Assembly: GCA_021804965.1 (NCBI GenBank) | Contig: JAJZGG010000019.1 | Location: 1-37,825 of the forward strand | DNA: 37,825 bases | Direction: 5' to 3' | Origin: Acidobacteriota bacterium | Lineage (GTDB): Bacteria; Acidobacteriota; Terriglobia; Terriglobales; Acidobacteriaceae | Shown: positions 30,803 to 37,825 of the stretch, piece after piece | Position numbering within the stretch: position 1 is the stretch's first letter | How the letters are laid out: the number at the start of each line of letters is the position of its first letter | Notes under the pieces: generated by a model | What the model was told of the DNA's origin: nothing | The model's database searches: none | Seen by the model: only the letters and a program-made list of their open reading frames with translations | Translations under genes and position numbers: made by a program

Positions 30803-31148
30803 GGGAAGTACGCGTGCTAACGGAACGCTGGCGGGTCTACTTCAACACGGAACGCCCACACTCATCGTTGGGTTACAGACCTCCGGCACCAGAGGCATGG
30901 CTCATAAAGAACATGGGGTGTGGAGAAGTGGGAAGCGCGTAGCGTTTTCCACTTCTCCACACCCCCGACGGCGGCGGGATAGATTCACCACCCGTTGCGC
31001 TACACTAACAATCTCGCTGGTACAAATTACCGGGCAGGCCACGGTCATCCCCGGTCCCCAAGCGAGGGACCAAGGGCACCGTCAGCTGAATAAAATGCCC
31101 TTGAGGTTGTGGCCACCCGCCGCTGCTTGTTGGCCTGCTGCCGCAGGT
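30803..31148. other. Gene-free spacer with several hairpins
   Basis: No protein-like frame is seen. A perfect 17-bp inverted repeat occupies 30915-30931 and 30949-30965 with a 17-base loop. Two smaller ones follow: GGTCCC/GGGACC (31053-31058, 31066-31071) and CAAGGGCA/TGCCCTTG (31071-31078, 31096-31103). The spacer lies between the terminal-repeat element and the 3' end of the low-GC gene. Confidence 0.75.
30915..30965. repeat. Perfect 17-bp inverted repeat (long hairpin)
   Basis: GGGGTGTGGAGAAGTGG (30915-30931) pairs exactly with CCACTTCTCCACACCCC (30949-30965). The 17-base loop contains a further short pairing (GCGC/GCG). With no T-run on either side it is not a standard terminator. Confidence 0.85.
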
Positions 31149-32345
31149 TCACAATCCGAACAAATGCCAGAGATGAGCACCAGCCTCTGCAAGCTCATGG
31201 CCTAGTACGACGCTCGCCATGAGATTCTTGGCTGTTTCCAGCCAGTTCAGCATTAGCGACTCATCTGGCTCAGCCTCACTGGCGAGTTCTGCGCGGACTT
31301 TCTCTAGATTGCGTTCAGCATTGGTAAGAACGGCTTTCTCTTCCTCAGCCGCCCCCAATTTTGTTATTACATCGTCAAGAGCGGCGATTTGTTCTTTCTT
31401 TTCGATGAAAGATTTACCGATCTTGACGGAACTATCGGTCAGAGCGTTGTAGTCACCTTGAACGATGTTGCGTGAGTTCTTTGCGCTGTAGCTACGAGAA
31501 TCCAACTGATGCCTCGTTTCCATGTTGCCGCCGGTCTGGACTATGACGCTCGGTGCGGACAGGGCCGGAAAAGCGCCAAGACTATCGAAGAAGTTCTGAT
31601 ACTGCTTAACCGTCTTCTGCGAAATCGCATATCTCGCCTTCAGGTACTGCATGTGATCTTTGAACATTCCTAACAAAAGCGTGCTCTCTGGAGTTGGAAA
31701 TACGCCAGAAAGATCTTCCAAATCCTCAAAATCTCCATCGCGGAAGTGTTGCATGTATTCTTTTAAGTCTCGCCGGACCTGATCAGGGCCAACTGCAAAT
31801 CCCTCATCCTTAACGGTGAACTTGAAAGCAATTCGATCCACGTAGGTGGCGTCGATAGAAAACGCAATTGAATATCCCTTTAGTTTCGCGTAGTCTTCGA
31901 ATCCTTTAAGCAGATCGTGGAAGAGCGATCGATCCTTTTCGGGCATGTCGATGATTATGAAGCCGCCGGAACCCGCACCCGAATTTGTCGCTGCCGTCAC
32001 TTCGCGTTGAATTGCAGCTGCCCGGTGAGCGTCTTCCCTCTGAGCTCTGGCGTTCATGTTTGCAAGCTCACGCTCCATCGCGATGCGCTCACTTTCCAAA
32101 GAAGCGCGCCGTAATTCAATATCGCGTTGCTGTGCCGCTGCTCGCTCAGCTCTTTCAATATCCTCCAGTCGGCGTTTTTCCGCCAGTTCGCGATCTTCCG
32201 CGTCACGAATTTCGCGTTGCCGTTGGTATCGTCGCCACTCCATAAAACCTAACATGGCGACAGTCAACAAAATAAAGGTGAGCGCGAACGAGGTTATTGC
32301 CTGAAATTGTCCATACATGGGAGTCTGTAGCATCATAACACTCAT
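31149..32345 (-). CDS. Membrane-anchored coiled-coil protein of unknown function, probably acquired
   Basis: A 398-residue protein that I do not recognise. Residues about 15-35 form one transmembrane helix. Residues 38-118 are a charged Arg/Glu/Ala-rich coiled coil. After a Gly/Ser hinge (121-128), residues 129-255 form a mixed alpha/beta domain starting GGFIIIDMPEKDRSLFHDLLKGFEDYAKLKGYSIAFSID and ending in Tyr-rich helices. A linker carries SRNIVQGDYN (291-300). A second helical part (312-358) leads to an amphipathic C-terminal helix ending HLWHLFGL. GC content is clearly lower than its neighbours (about half or below by eye, against about 65%), indicating transfer. No ribosome site supports the start at 32345; the Met at 32318 is also possible, since a TATGAT lies upstream of it. 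It lies between two copies of a palindromic repeat and has no operon partner. Confidence 0.8.
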   Translation of the reverse strand: MSVMMLQTPMYGQFQAITSFALTFILLTVAMLGFMEWRRYQRQREIRDAEDRELAEKRRLEDIERAERAAAQQRDIELRRASLESERIAMERELANMNARAQREDAHRAAAIQREVTAATNSGAGSGGFIIIDMPEKDRSLFHDLLKGFEDYAKLKGYSIAFSIDATYVDRIAFKFTVKDEGFAVGPDQVRRDLKEYMQHFRDGDFEDLEDLSGVFPTPESTLLLGMFKDHMQYLKARYAISQKTVKQYQNFFDSLGAFPALSAPSVIVQTGGNMETRHQLDSRSYSAKNSRNIVQGDYNALTDSSVKIGKSFIEKKEQIAALDDVITKLGAAEEEKAVLTNAERNLEKVRAELASEAEPDESLMLNWLETAKNLMASVVLGHELAEAGAHLWHLFGL

Positions 32346-32682
32346 CTATGCGGGCCAAACCTGTCTCCCCCGCGTCAAGCCCTCCGACGCGGCGGATTTC
32401 TCTGGTTCACCATGCGAGCAGTTTTCTTGATCTTCTACGATGCTATTCCCAAGCGTAAGATATTAGCAGAATCAGTCAATTGGGCGGTTCACATGTTCCT
32501 GAGTCGTAGCGCCACTTGGCGGGTGGCCCACTCAAGCGTCTTTTGCTTGAGTGGGGTTGCAGATGAGCGCACATCGTCGTCCCGCAGCTCGCCCGCCTGT
32601 GTGCCTGGGATGTATGCTTGTCTGCGATGGCTGCGTCTGTGAAGAGACCAGCAGCAGTTGGCCGAGTCAGGAAGGGAGTGCC
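32346..32682. other. Gene-free spacer containing a repeat copy
   Basis: About 340 bases between divergently placed genes. The only notable content is the palindromic repeat at 32519-32568. A short frame from 32412 to 32642 runs through that repeat and translates it, so it is not taken as a gene. Confidence 0.7.
32519..32568 (+). repeat. Third copy of the GCGGGTGGCCCACTCAAGC palindromic repeat
   Basis: The 50 bases match 30611-30660 in direct orientation with about five mismatches (roughly 90%). The palindrome here has 11-bp arms (CCCACTCAAGC / GCTTGAGTGGG) and a 7-base loop. Weaker similarity seems to continue for some 40 bases beyond. No inverted partner is found nearby, so this copy is solitary. 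Confidence 0.85.
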
Positions 32683-33288
32683 ATGAGCAACCCCATGCAG
32701 AATCCCGGGCGGCGGACGGTTCGCCATTCCCCCATGGAGCACCCTGCGCACCAGTATCCGCAGGAGACGGCAGCGCTGCAGGAGATTGCCCGCAGTTGTG
32801 GCCTGGTGGAGGCCATCAAATGGGGCAAGCCCTGCTTCCTGCATGCCGACCGCAACATCGTCCTCATCCAGCGATTCAATGACTACATCGCGCTGCTCTT
32901 CTTCCAGGGAGCGCTGCTGCAGGACCCGGAGCAACTGCTCATGCGCGTTGGCCAGCAGCAGGCACCCCGCCAGCTACGCTTCCGAACGCTCAAAGAGATC
33001 ACCCTACGCATGGCAACGATCCGGGCCTATATTCTCCAAGCCATCGCCCTCGAAGAATCCGGGGCCAGGGTTGCGCCCAGACCGGTCTCCGAGGTGGCTG
33101 TTCCGCAGGAGCTGCAAACCAGACTCGACGCAGAACCGGCCCTGAGGCAGGCCTTTGCCCGGCTGACACCCGGACGGCAGAAGGGCTATCTCTATCACAT
33201 CTCCTCGGCGAAGCAATCGAAGACGCGCACCTCCCGCGTGGACGCCTGCATCCCGCGAATTCTGGCCGGCAGGGGCCTGAACGAATAG
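32683..33288 (+). CDS. YdeI-type protein (DUF1801 plus OmdA-like C-terminus)
   Basis: A 201-residue cytoplasmic protein. The central part (about 30-135) matches the DUF1801/YdhG fold: LQEIARSCGLVEAIKWGKPCFL, NIVLIQRFNDYIALLFFQGALLQDP and RQLRFRTLKEI. The C-terminal 60 residues have the OmdA-type pattern VPQELQTRLDAEPALRQAFARLTPGRQKGYLYHISSAKQSKTRTSRVDACIPRIL. Members of this group are widespread and biochemically poorly defined. The ATG at 32683 is supported by AAGGGAG four bases upstream. GC content is near the genome norm, so it is not obviously part of the transferred gene next to it. Confidence 0.87.
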   Translation: MSNPMQNPGRRTVRHSPMEHPAHQYPQETAALQEIARSCGLVEAIKWGKPCFLHADRNIVLIQRFNDYIALLFFQGALLQDPEQLLMRVGQQQAPRQLRFRTLKEITLRMATIRAYILQAIALEESGARVAPRPVSEVAVPQELQTRLDAEPALRQAFARLTPGRQKGYLYHISSAKQSKTRTSRVDACIPRILAGRGLNE

Positions 33289-33361
33289 CCGGAAAGACTA
33301 CGCCATCCACTCCACTGCATCCCTTCTATACCGTTCGGCAAGGACGAGGCAGCCATCCCCA

Positions 33362-33376
33362 ATTGCACAGTGCAAT
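33362..33376. promoter_or_regulatory. Small palindrome upstream of the CZB gene
   Basis: ATTGCA-CAG-TGCAAT is a perfect 6-bp inverted repeat with a 3-base centre, about 100 bases before the CZB start. It is followed by an AT-rich stretch (aatacatatttt) that could hold a -10. It might be an operator; this is weak evidence. Confidence 0.3.
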
Positions 33377-33473
33377 AGCCCCAAAAGAACAATACATATT
33401 TTCAAATTCATTCCTCATCTTTGCGATGACTTTGCCGATGACTTGAATGAGACTTTTCTCATTGGGAGACAGT

Positions 33474-33833
33474 ATGGACCTTCAGGAAGCCATGAAAGTG
33501 CACGCGCAGTGGCGCATCAAGCTGCGGACTGCAATCGTCAAGAAAGAAAAGCTGGATGCGGTAGCGTTGGCCAAAGACAACCAGTGCGAGTTGGGGAAAT
33601 GGCTATATGGGGAAGCAAAACAAAAACTTGGCAGCAATCCGATACACGCAAGCTGCGTGAAGGCCCATGCAACGTTTCACAAAGCTGTGGCAGAAATTGC
33701 CTCCGTGGTCAACACCGGGGAATATGCAGCCGCAGAGAAATTAATGGGGGCAGGATCAGCGTTTTCGCAGGCTTCCAACAGTGTCGGAATGGCACTGATG
33801 GCGATGGAGCAGGCAGAACGATCCGCAAAGTAG
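33474..33833 (+). CDS. Stand-alone CZB (chemoreceptor zinc-binding) domain protein
   Basis: A 119-residue protein made of little more than a CZB domain, usually found at the C-terminus of chemoreceptors or fused to diguanylate cyclases. The expected zinc ligands are visible: His in KVHAQWRIKLRTAI, Cys in NQCELGKWLYG, and the His pair in VKAHATFHKAV. The C-terminal half continues as helices to AMEQAERSAK. The ATG at 33474 is chosen because GGGAG lies five bases upstream. There is no transmembrane helix and no output domain, so it probably works as a separate zinc- or redox-responsive subunit. GC is a little lower than in the core genes. No chemotaxis genes are in the window. Confidence 0.87.
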   Translation: MDLQEAMKVHAQWRIKLRTAIVKKEKLDAVALAKDNQCELGKWLYGEAKQKLGSNPIHASCVKAHATFHKAVAEIASVVNTGEYAAAEKLMGAGSAFSQASNSVGMALMAMEQAERSAK

Positions 33834-34004
33834 AGCGTCGCGAAGACATGACCCCGTAAAAGACTCCAGGTCCCGCTGCATCCCTTTCATTCAGGTTGTG
33901 GCTAACTGGCGTTCCCAGGCCGTGCTGTGCCTCATGGAGAGGTGCAGACGGCTTTTTTCGTGCCTTTGCAACCCGACGGAGAGCTGCGTCTGCTGCGCTT
34001 TTGC

Positions 34005-34035
34005 GAAATGCAATTGTTCAGGATTTTCGCATTTC
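34005..34035 (-). terminator. Possible hairpin after the BcsC-type gene
   Basis: GAAATGC (34005-34011) and GCATTTC (34029-34035) form a 7-bp stem with a 17-base loop, about 30 bases past the stop codon at 34066. There is no T tract. Weak candidate. Confidence 0.3.
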
Positions 34036-34065
34036 CCGCATATGCCCCACGTGGCGACGGCTGTG

Positions 34066-37000
34066 CTAGGGGACGAGCATGGGACGGAGGGCGTGCTGAT
34101 CGTCGTACTGGAACAGGCCCGTGGGTGCGGTGACGGTGGAGGGCTGCGAACGGAACATGTAATGAATGCTGAAGCCGGCGATGACGGAGGCGTAATTGCG
34201 GGAGTTGTTGGCGCTGAGGAAGCCGCCGGCAAACCAGTGATCACTGATCTGATAAGCCGTCTGGCCGACCAGATCGTAGTTGGCACCGACGCTGGTGAGC
34301 GCGGGAATGGCCAGATTGCCAACTGTGGTGGTGGCCGTGGTGCCGGTGGCAACGGTGGTGCCCACCTCCAGCGCCTTGTCCAGCGGGAACAGCGGGGTGG
34401 TGTCGTTGTTGAAGGCCTGAATGCCGACGCTGCCCAGGATCGAATAGTGCCAGCGGGTGAGGTAGTGGCCGGTCCAGGTGAGCGGAATATTGGCCAGGAA
34501 GTAGGTCTGCGGACTGAAATATCCGCCCTGGCCGTAGGTGAAGGCCAGTTCGTTGTTGGCGTAGCCCATGGCGAAGAAGTTCGCACCGACGTTGAGCGTG
34601 CCGTACTCGGGATACTCCTTGGCACGCCAGTAGGCACCGAGGGAGCCGTCGAAGCGATGGTTTGTCAAGACATGATGACCGGTAATGTATTGCCCGCCGA
34701 TGCCGACGTAGAGGCCGGAGATCTGGTCACCGTGTGCGTACTGCAGGGTGGCCTGGTTGGCGACGACACCGCCCCAGATGTTGCCAGGGAAGATCTGCGT
34801 GATGGAGCCGGGATCGTACATGCCAGCCCAGGAGAGCTGGGAGTCACGGATGGAGTCGCGGACCAGATTGATGGAAAAGGGTCCATTGCGCGGACGCCAG
34901 AAGACGCGGCCCAGCAGGTTGGAGACGGGAAAGCCGTAGGGCGTGGTTCCGGCGGCCACGGCGAAGGTGGAAAAGGCGAGCTGCGCCTCGGCACCGATGC
35001 CGACGGCGTTCTGCTGGTTGGGCACGGAGGTGTTGGTGGCCAGATCGGTACCCAGCGGCTCCGGCTGCAGTCCGACAGGGGTTCCGCTGAGGGTTCCAAG
35101 CTGGACGACGCTGTTGCCGGTGGCCTGTCCGGAGTCCAGAAAGACCGGCTCGGCGATGGCAGTGAAGCGGCCTGCGGTGCCGAGAGGCGCGGAGATCTCA
35201 AAGGGAGATTCGAGTGCGGAGAGATTGTCGAATCCGGGCTGACCGGAGCGATAGTCGATGATGCCGGCGCCGCCCAACCATCCACTGTAGCCGCCTTCAA
35301 TCTCGCGCAGCTGGTTCTCGGCCTCTTCCCGTGGGCTCAGCACGCGCGGGGCGCGACGAACCTTGACCCAGGAGCCGCGCAGCGGGGGCAGGTTGCGATC
35401 CTGCAGCTGCTGATCGGTGAGCCCGTCGGGAAGCGGCGCACTTTGGTCCGGCTCCTGCACGTCCGGCTGCTGGGCCTGCACCATGGGCTGGACGATGGGT
35501 TGCGGCTGCTGCTGCGGAACGACGGCGGGGGTGGTTTTATGCCGGCGACGACGGGGAATGTAGGTCTGGGTGGCCGGTGGCTGGCTCTGCAGCGGCTGCA
35601 TTTGCTGCATCTGCTGCTGACGCTGCTGCTGCTGGCGGGCCGAGTAGGCGGCGGCGGCGGCATCCTGCGCCGATGGCGTGTACTGGGCGTCGCGATAGCT
35701 GAGGGTGGCCGCATCCGGGTTGCCGCTGTTGGCGGCCAGCGCGGTGGAAGAACCGCTGCCGCCGGGCAGGAGCATGCCCTGCATGAGCTGGGAGTCGGTC
35801 TGCTCGGCCAGCATGGCCTGGGTGCGGGCGGCCAGTGCGCCCATGGGCTGCTGGCTGATGCGCAGGCCCTGAGTGAGCGACGCATTTCCTGCGGAATCAT
35901 GTGGATACGGTGAATTGCCAAGCGAGGCCTGTGGCTGGGAGATGAGCGGTGAGGTCTCCAGTTGCGGCTGGTCGGGATTCTGGGCAGGATTCTGATTCGG
36001 GTTCTGGTCGGGCGTTTGCGTCGTGCCAGGCATCGGAGTTTGATCGGGAGCCTGCTGTGCCGGCTGCTGGCTTTGCGCCGGAATGCCGTCGGTCCCGATG
36101 GTTTGCCCGCCGGCGGGCAGGCGCATCTGGCCGGAGTAGCGCGAGGCCGAGGGTTTTCTGCGGCGACGGCTGGATGGGGGTTTGCTGCCGGTGGTCGGGG
36201 TGTTGGTGGTGGATGTCCCCGGAGCCGGTTCGGCCACAACGTCCGGCTGCGGCGCGCTGCTGTTGCCGGCAGCTGGAGCAGCAAGTGCCGGAGCGACCGA
36301 CTGGCCGTTGAGCGGCGGCACCCAGGCGGTGACCGACTGCTGCTGGGGCAGGGCGGACTGGACGGCAGTGCCGGTATTGGCCGGGCTGCCGTAGGTCTGA
36401 CTGGCCGCCATCTGCTGAGGCGGATTTGCGCTTTCCGGATTGACCTGGCTGGAGGCGGCTCCGAAGGGTGCGCTCTGTTCCATGCCCTGCGGAACGCTGC
36501 TGTCCGGCGTAACGCTGTTGGCGGGCGTGGCGCGGCTGCCGGGCAGCGTGACCGGAGCGGTGCCGTCGTAGGGATCGTGTCCGTAGGCGGGCAGCGGAGG
36601 CAGAACGACCGTGCTCTGGAAGGACTGATCCTGGGGATTGAGCAGGGCGGCAAGCTGACGCGGCGTGTTGGCCTTCCAGACGGTGGTGCTCTCCTCGGGC
36701 CGGACCAGTTCGTGGGCCAGCGTGTCGGTGGGAGTGACCGGGGACATGGCCTGCAGCGAGGCGCGCCAGTAATCGGCGGCGCGCGCATGATCTCCGCGGG
36801 CCTGCTCGAAGCGGGCGGCGGCACCGAGGATGGAGGCGTCATGGGGATAGAGGCTGAGAGCCTGGCGCAGCCACTCTTCGGCCTGGTTGCGGTCGTTGGC
36901 GGCCAGTGCGGCTCCGATGGCTCCCTGATAATCGGCAGCGGTGGCGTTCTGCATGCCTAGGCTGCGGAAGAGCGAGAGCGCCTCGCGGGAGTGGCCAGCG

Positions 37001-37825
37001 GTGACGTAGCCACCGGCGACGGTGCGGAGGACGTCGGGATTGTTGGGGAAGGCCTGGGCAGTGGCATCGAGCAGCTCGGTGGCGTGGCGGGTGTCTCCGC
37101 GAGCGACATCGGCGGCGGCGCGGCGGGCGGCCCAGTTGGCCCAGAGTCCCTGCACGGTTTTGCGCTGGGCGATGGTGAGGTCACTGCGGGAGCCAAGCTG
37201 CATGAGTGCCGGGTAGAGGTCGCGGTCCTGATGCGCGTTGAACATGAGATAGGCGCTTTGAATCTGGGCTGCGGCCGGCATGGGCTGGTGAATGGAGGCG
37301 TAGTAGGCCTGGACGCGCTTGAAGTAGGTGGCGGCCAGTGCGGTGTCTCCGGCCGAGGAGTAAAGGCTGGCCTCGGTCTGGATGAACTGGATGTGCTGCT
37401 CAAGCTGGGCGCGGACGGCCGGCGGAATGAGCTGGATCTGCTGCAGGGCCTCACTGGTGTGGTTGGTGCTCTGGAGGGTGCCGATCAGCCCCTGCCAGGC
37501 CTCGAGATCATCGGGGTGGGCAGTGAGTATCTGGCGGTAGATCTGGTAGGCCTGCTGGGTGTTGCCGCGCAGCATGTTGATGCCGGCAAGCTGGGTGAGG
37601 ATGGCCTGGGTGGGCGGCAGGCCGCGCTGCGACTGAATGCGCAGGGAGCGCTCCAGCAGGCTTTGGGCTATCTCCAGTTGGTTGGCCTGCTGGTAGATGG
37701 CGGCCAGCATGGAAAGGAAGTCGGCGTTGCTGAGGGCGGCGTCATAGGTGGACGGCTGCATGCGCTCGACGAGCTGGATGGCGGCTGCGTCCTGGCCCAT
37801 CTGATGGTAGACCGAGGTGAAGATC
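34066..37825 (-). CDS. bcsC: BcsC-type TPR/outer-membrane beta-barrel protein (5' end beyond window)
   Basis: Periplasmic TPR scaffold plus outer-membrane channel for export of a beta-glucan, as in BcsC of cellulose synthesis. The frame is open through the window edge (no stop in 37801-37825), so the N-terminus is missing; about 1252 codons are visible. The first 400 residues are TPR repeats (e.g. NTQQAYQIYRQILTAHPDD, HSREALSLFRSLG). A low-complexity Gln/Pro/Ser/Asn-rich linker of some 450 residues follows, including poly-Gln stretches coded near 35590-35640. The last 390 residues match the BCSC C-terminal domain: RDSIRDSQLSWAGMYDPGS, IWGGVVANQATLQYAHGD, ISGLYVGIGGQYITGHHV, and a final strand FSIHYMFRSQ. 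No bcsA or bcsB is in view, so the polymer is not certain. Confidence 0.88.
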   Translation of the reverse strand, partial: IFTSVYHQMGQDAAAIQLVERMQPSTYDAALSNADFLSMLAAIYQQANQLEIAQSLLERSLRIQSQRGLPPTQAILTQLAGINMLRGNTQQAYQIYRQILTAHPDDLEAWQGLIGTLQSTNHTSEALQQIQLIPPAVRAQLEQHIQFIQTEASLYSSAGDTALAATYFKRVQAYYASIHQPMPAAAQIQSAYLMFNAHQDRDLYPALMQLGSRSDLTIAQRKTVQGLWANWAARRAAADVARGDTRHATELLDATAQAFPNNPDVLRTVAGGYVTAGHSREALSLFRSLGMQNATAADYQGAIGAALAANDRNQAEEWLRQALSLYPHDASILGAAARFEQARGDHARAADYWRASLQAMSPVTPTDTLAHELVRPEESTTVWKANTPRQLAALLNPQDQSFQSTVVLPPLPAYGHDPYDGTAPVTLPGSRATPANSVTPDSSVPQGMEQSAPFGAASSQVNPESANPPQQMAASQTYGSPANTGTAVQSALPQQQSVTAWVPPLNGQSVAPALAAPAAGNSSAPQPDVVAEPAPGTSTTNTPTTGSKPPSSRRRRKPSASRYSGQMRLPAGGQTIGTDGIPAQSQQPAQQAPDQTPMPGTTQTPDQNPNQNPAQNPDQPQLETSPLISQPQASLGNSPYPHDSAGNASLTQGLRISQQPMGALAARTQAMLAEQTDSQLMQGMLLPGGSGSSTALAANSGNPDAATLSYRDAQYTPSAQDAAAAAYSARQQQQRQQQMQQMQPLQSQPPATQTYIPRRRRHKTTPAVVPQQQPQPIVQPMVQAQQPDVQEPDQSAPLPDGLTDQQLQDRNLPPLRGSWVKVRRAPRVLSPREEAENQLREIEGGYSGWLGGAGIIDYRSGQPGFDNLSALESPFEISAPLGTAGRFTAIAEPVFLDSGQATGNSVVQLGTLSGTPVGLQPEPLGTDLATNTSVPNQQNAVGIGAEAQLAFSTFAVAAGTTPYGFPVSNLLGRVFWRPRNGPFSINLVRDSIRDSQLSWAGMYDPGSITQIFPGNIWGGVVANQATLQYAHGDQISGLYVGIGGQYITGHHVLTNHRFDGSLGAYWRAKEYPEYGTLNVGANFFAMGYANNELAFTYGQGGYFSPQTYFLANIPLTWTGHYLTRWHYSILGSVGIQAFNNDTTPLFPLDKALEVGTTVATGTTATTTVGNLAIPALTSVGANYDLVGQTAYQISDHWFAGGFLSANNSRNYASVIAGFSIHYMFRSQPSTVTAPTGLFQYDDQHALRPMLVP

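Noticed and set aside
30615-31205. A 196-codon plus-strand frame after the tRNA gene
   Set aside because: It starts inside the terminal repeat and crosses several hairpins. Its first residues (AHSSFFYLSGVANE) are just the translated repeat and recur at 32519.
32495-32520. A possible attachment-site duplicate of the tRNA-Glu 3' end (shared TAGCGC) that would make the accessory stretch a tRNA-integrated island
   Set aside because: Only six consecutive bases match, no integrase gene is present, and no longer copy of the tRNA 3' end is seen within the window.
32412-32642. A 76-codon plus-strand frame before the YdeI-type gene
   Set aside because: It runs through the third repeat copy and gives the same repeat peptide (AHSSVFCLSGVADE). 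There is no ribosome site and no fold pattern.
33898-35913. A 671-codon plus-strand frame opposite the BcsC-type gene
   Set aside because: It is antisense to the beta-barrel and linker coding region, Gly/Val/Asp-rich and without recognisable motifs. The minus-strand frame matches a known family.
1-37825. CRISPR arrays, insertion sequences with transposase genes, prophage genes or rRNA operons
   Set aside because: None is visible: there are no regularly spaced repeats beyond those listed, no DDE or tyrosine-recombinase motifs, and no rRNA sequence.

Overview
The window is a high-GC bacterial chromosome segment (about 37.8 kb), gene-dense and largely ordinary in its housekeeping content. A long hopanoid operon, a menaquinone-type methyltransferase, an HDHD-type CDF transporter, a PASTA-only protein next to rsmB/fmt/def and a BcsC-type outer-membrane protein together suggest a Gram-negative acidobacterium of the Terriglobia (subdivision 1, Acidobacterium/Granulicella/Terriglobus type). 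That assignment is inferred from gene content and protein style; no rRNA gene is present to confirm it.

Layout. (1) 1-1430, plus strand: the 3' end of tpiA, a terminator-like hairpin, then a membrane-anchored alpha/beta-hydrolase-fold protein whose catalytic triad looks lost. (2) 1440-7819: nadB (minus) diverges from a plus-strand operon aroB-menG-CDF transporter-OsmC-PASTA protein. (3) 7833-13475, minus strand: GH18 protein, EVE-domain protein, aroC, def, fmt, rsmB, transcribed in that order. (4) 13661-17919, plus strand: a GlmS-isomerase-like double-SIS protein translationally coupled to an MFS sugar porter, then a secreted TPR protein. With the divergent GH18 gene this looks like a small amino-sugar module. 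(5) 17978-30076, minus strand: ispH, then shc-hpnH-unknown-hpnA-hpnG-MDR-MDR-hpnC-hpnD-hpnE. This set covers isoprenoid supply (IspH), squalene synthesis from farnesyl diphosphate (HpnC, HpnD, HpnE), cyclisation (Shc) and side-chain addition (HpnH, HpnG). Two zinc-type dehydrogenases and a 137-residue protein without assigned roles sit inside it. (6) 30077-33833: a tRNA-Glu(CUC) gene followed by an accessory stretch with repeats, hairpins, a low-GC membrane/coiled-coil protein of unknown function, a YdeI/DUF1801-type protein and a stand-alone CZB zinc-binding protein. (7) 34066 to the window end, minus strand: a BcsC-type TPR/beta-barrel protein that runs off the edge.

Three things stand out. 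Several genes at the head of transcription units have a -10-like hexamer ending only 6-8 bases before the start codon and no Shine-Dalgarno sequence, which suggests leaderless transcripts. The two dehydrogenases and the small unknown in the hopanoid operon are candidates for unassigned side-chain steps. The accessory stretch holds a 192-bp element with perfect 19-bp terminal inverted repeats, a third copy of that repeat about 1.9 kb away, and an unrecognised membrane-anchored protein between them.

All functional names come from motifs read by eye in the translations; no database search was run.
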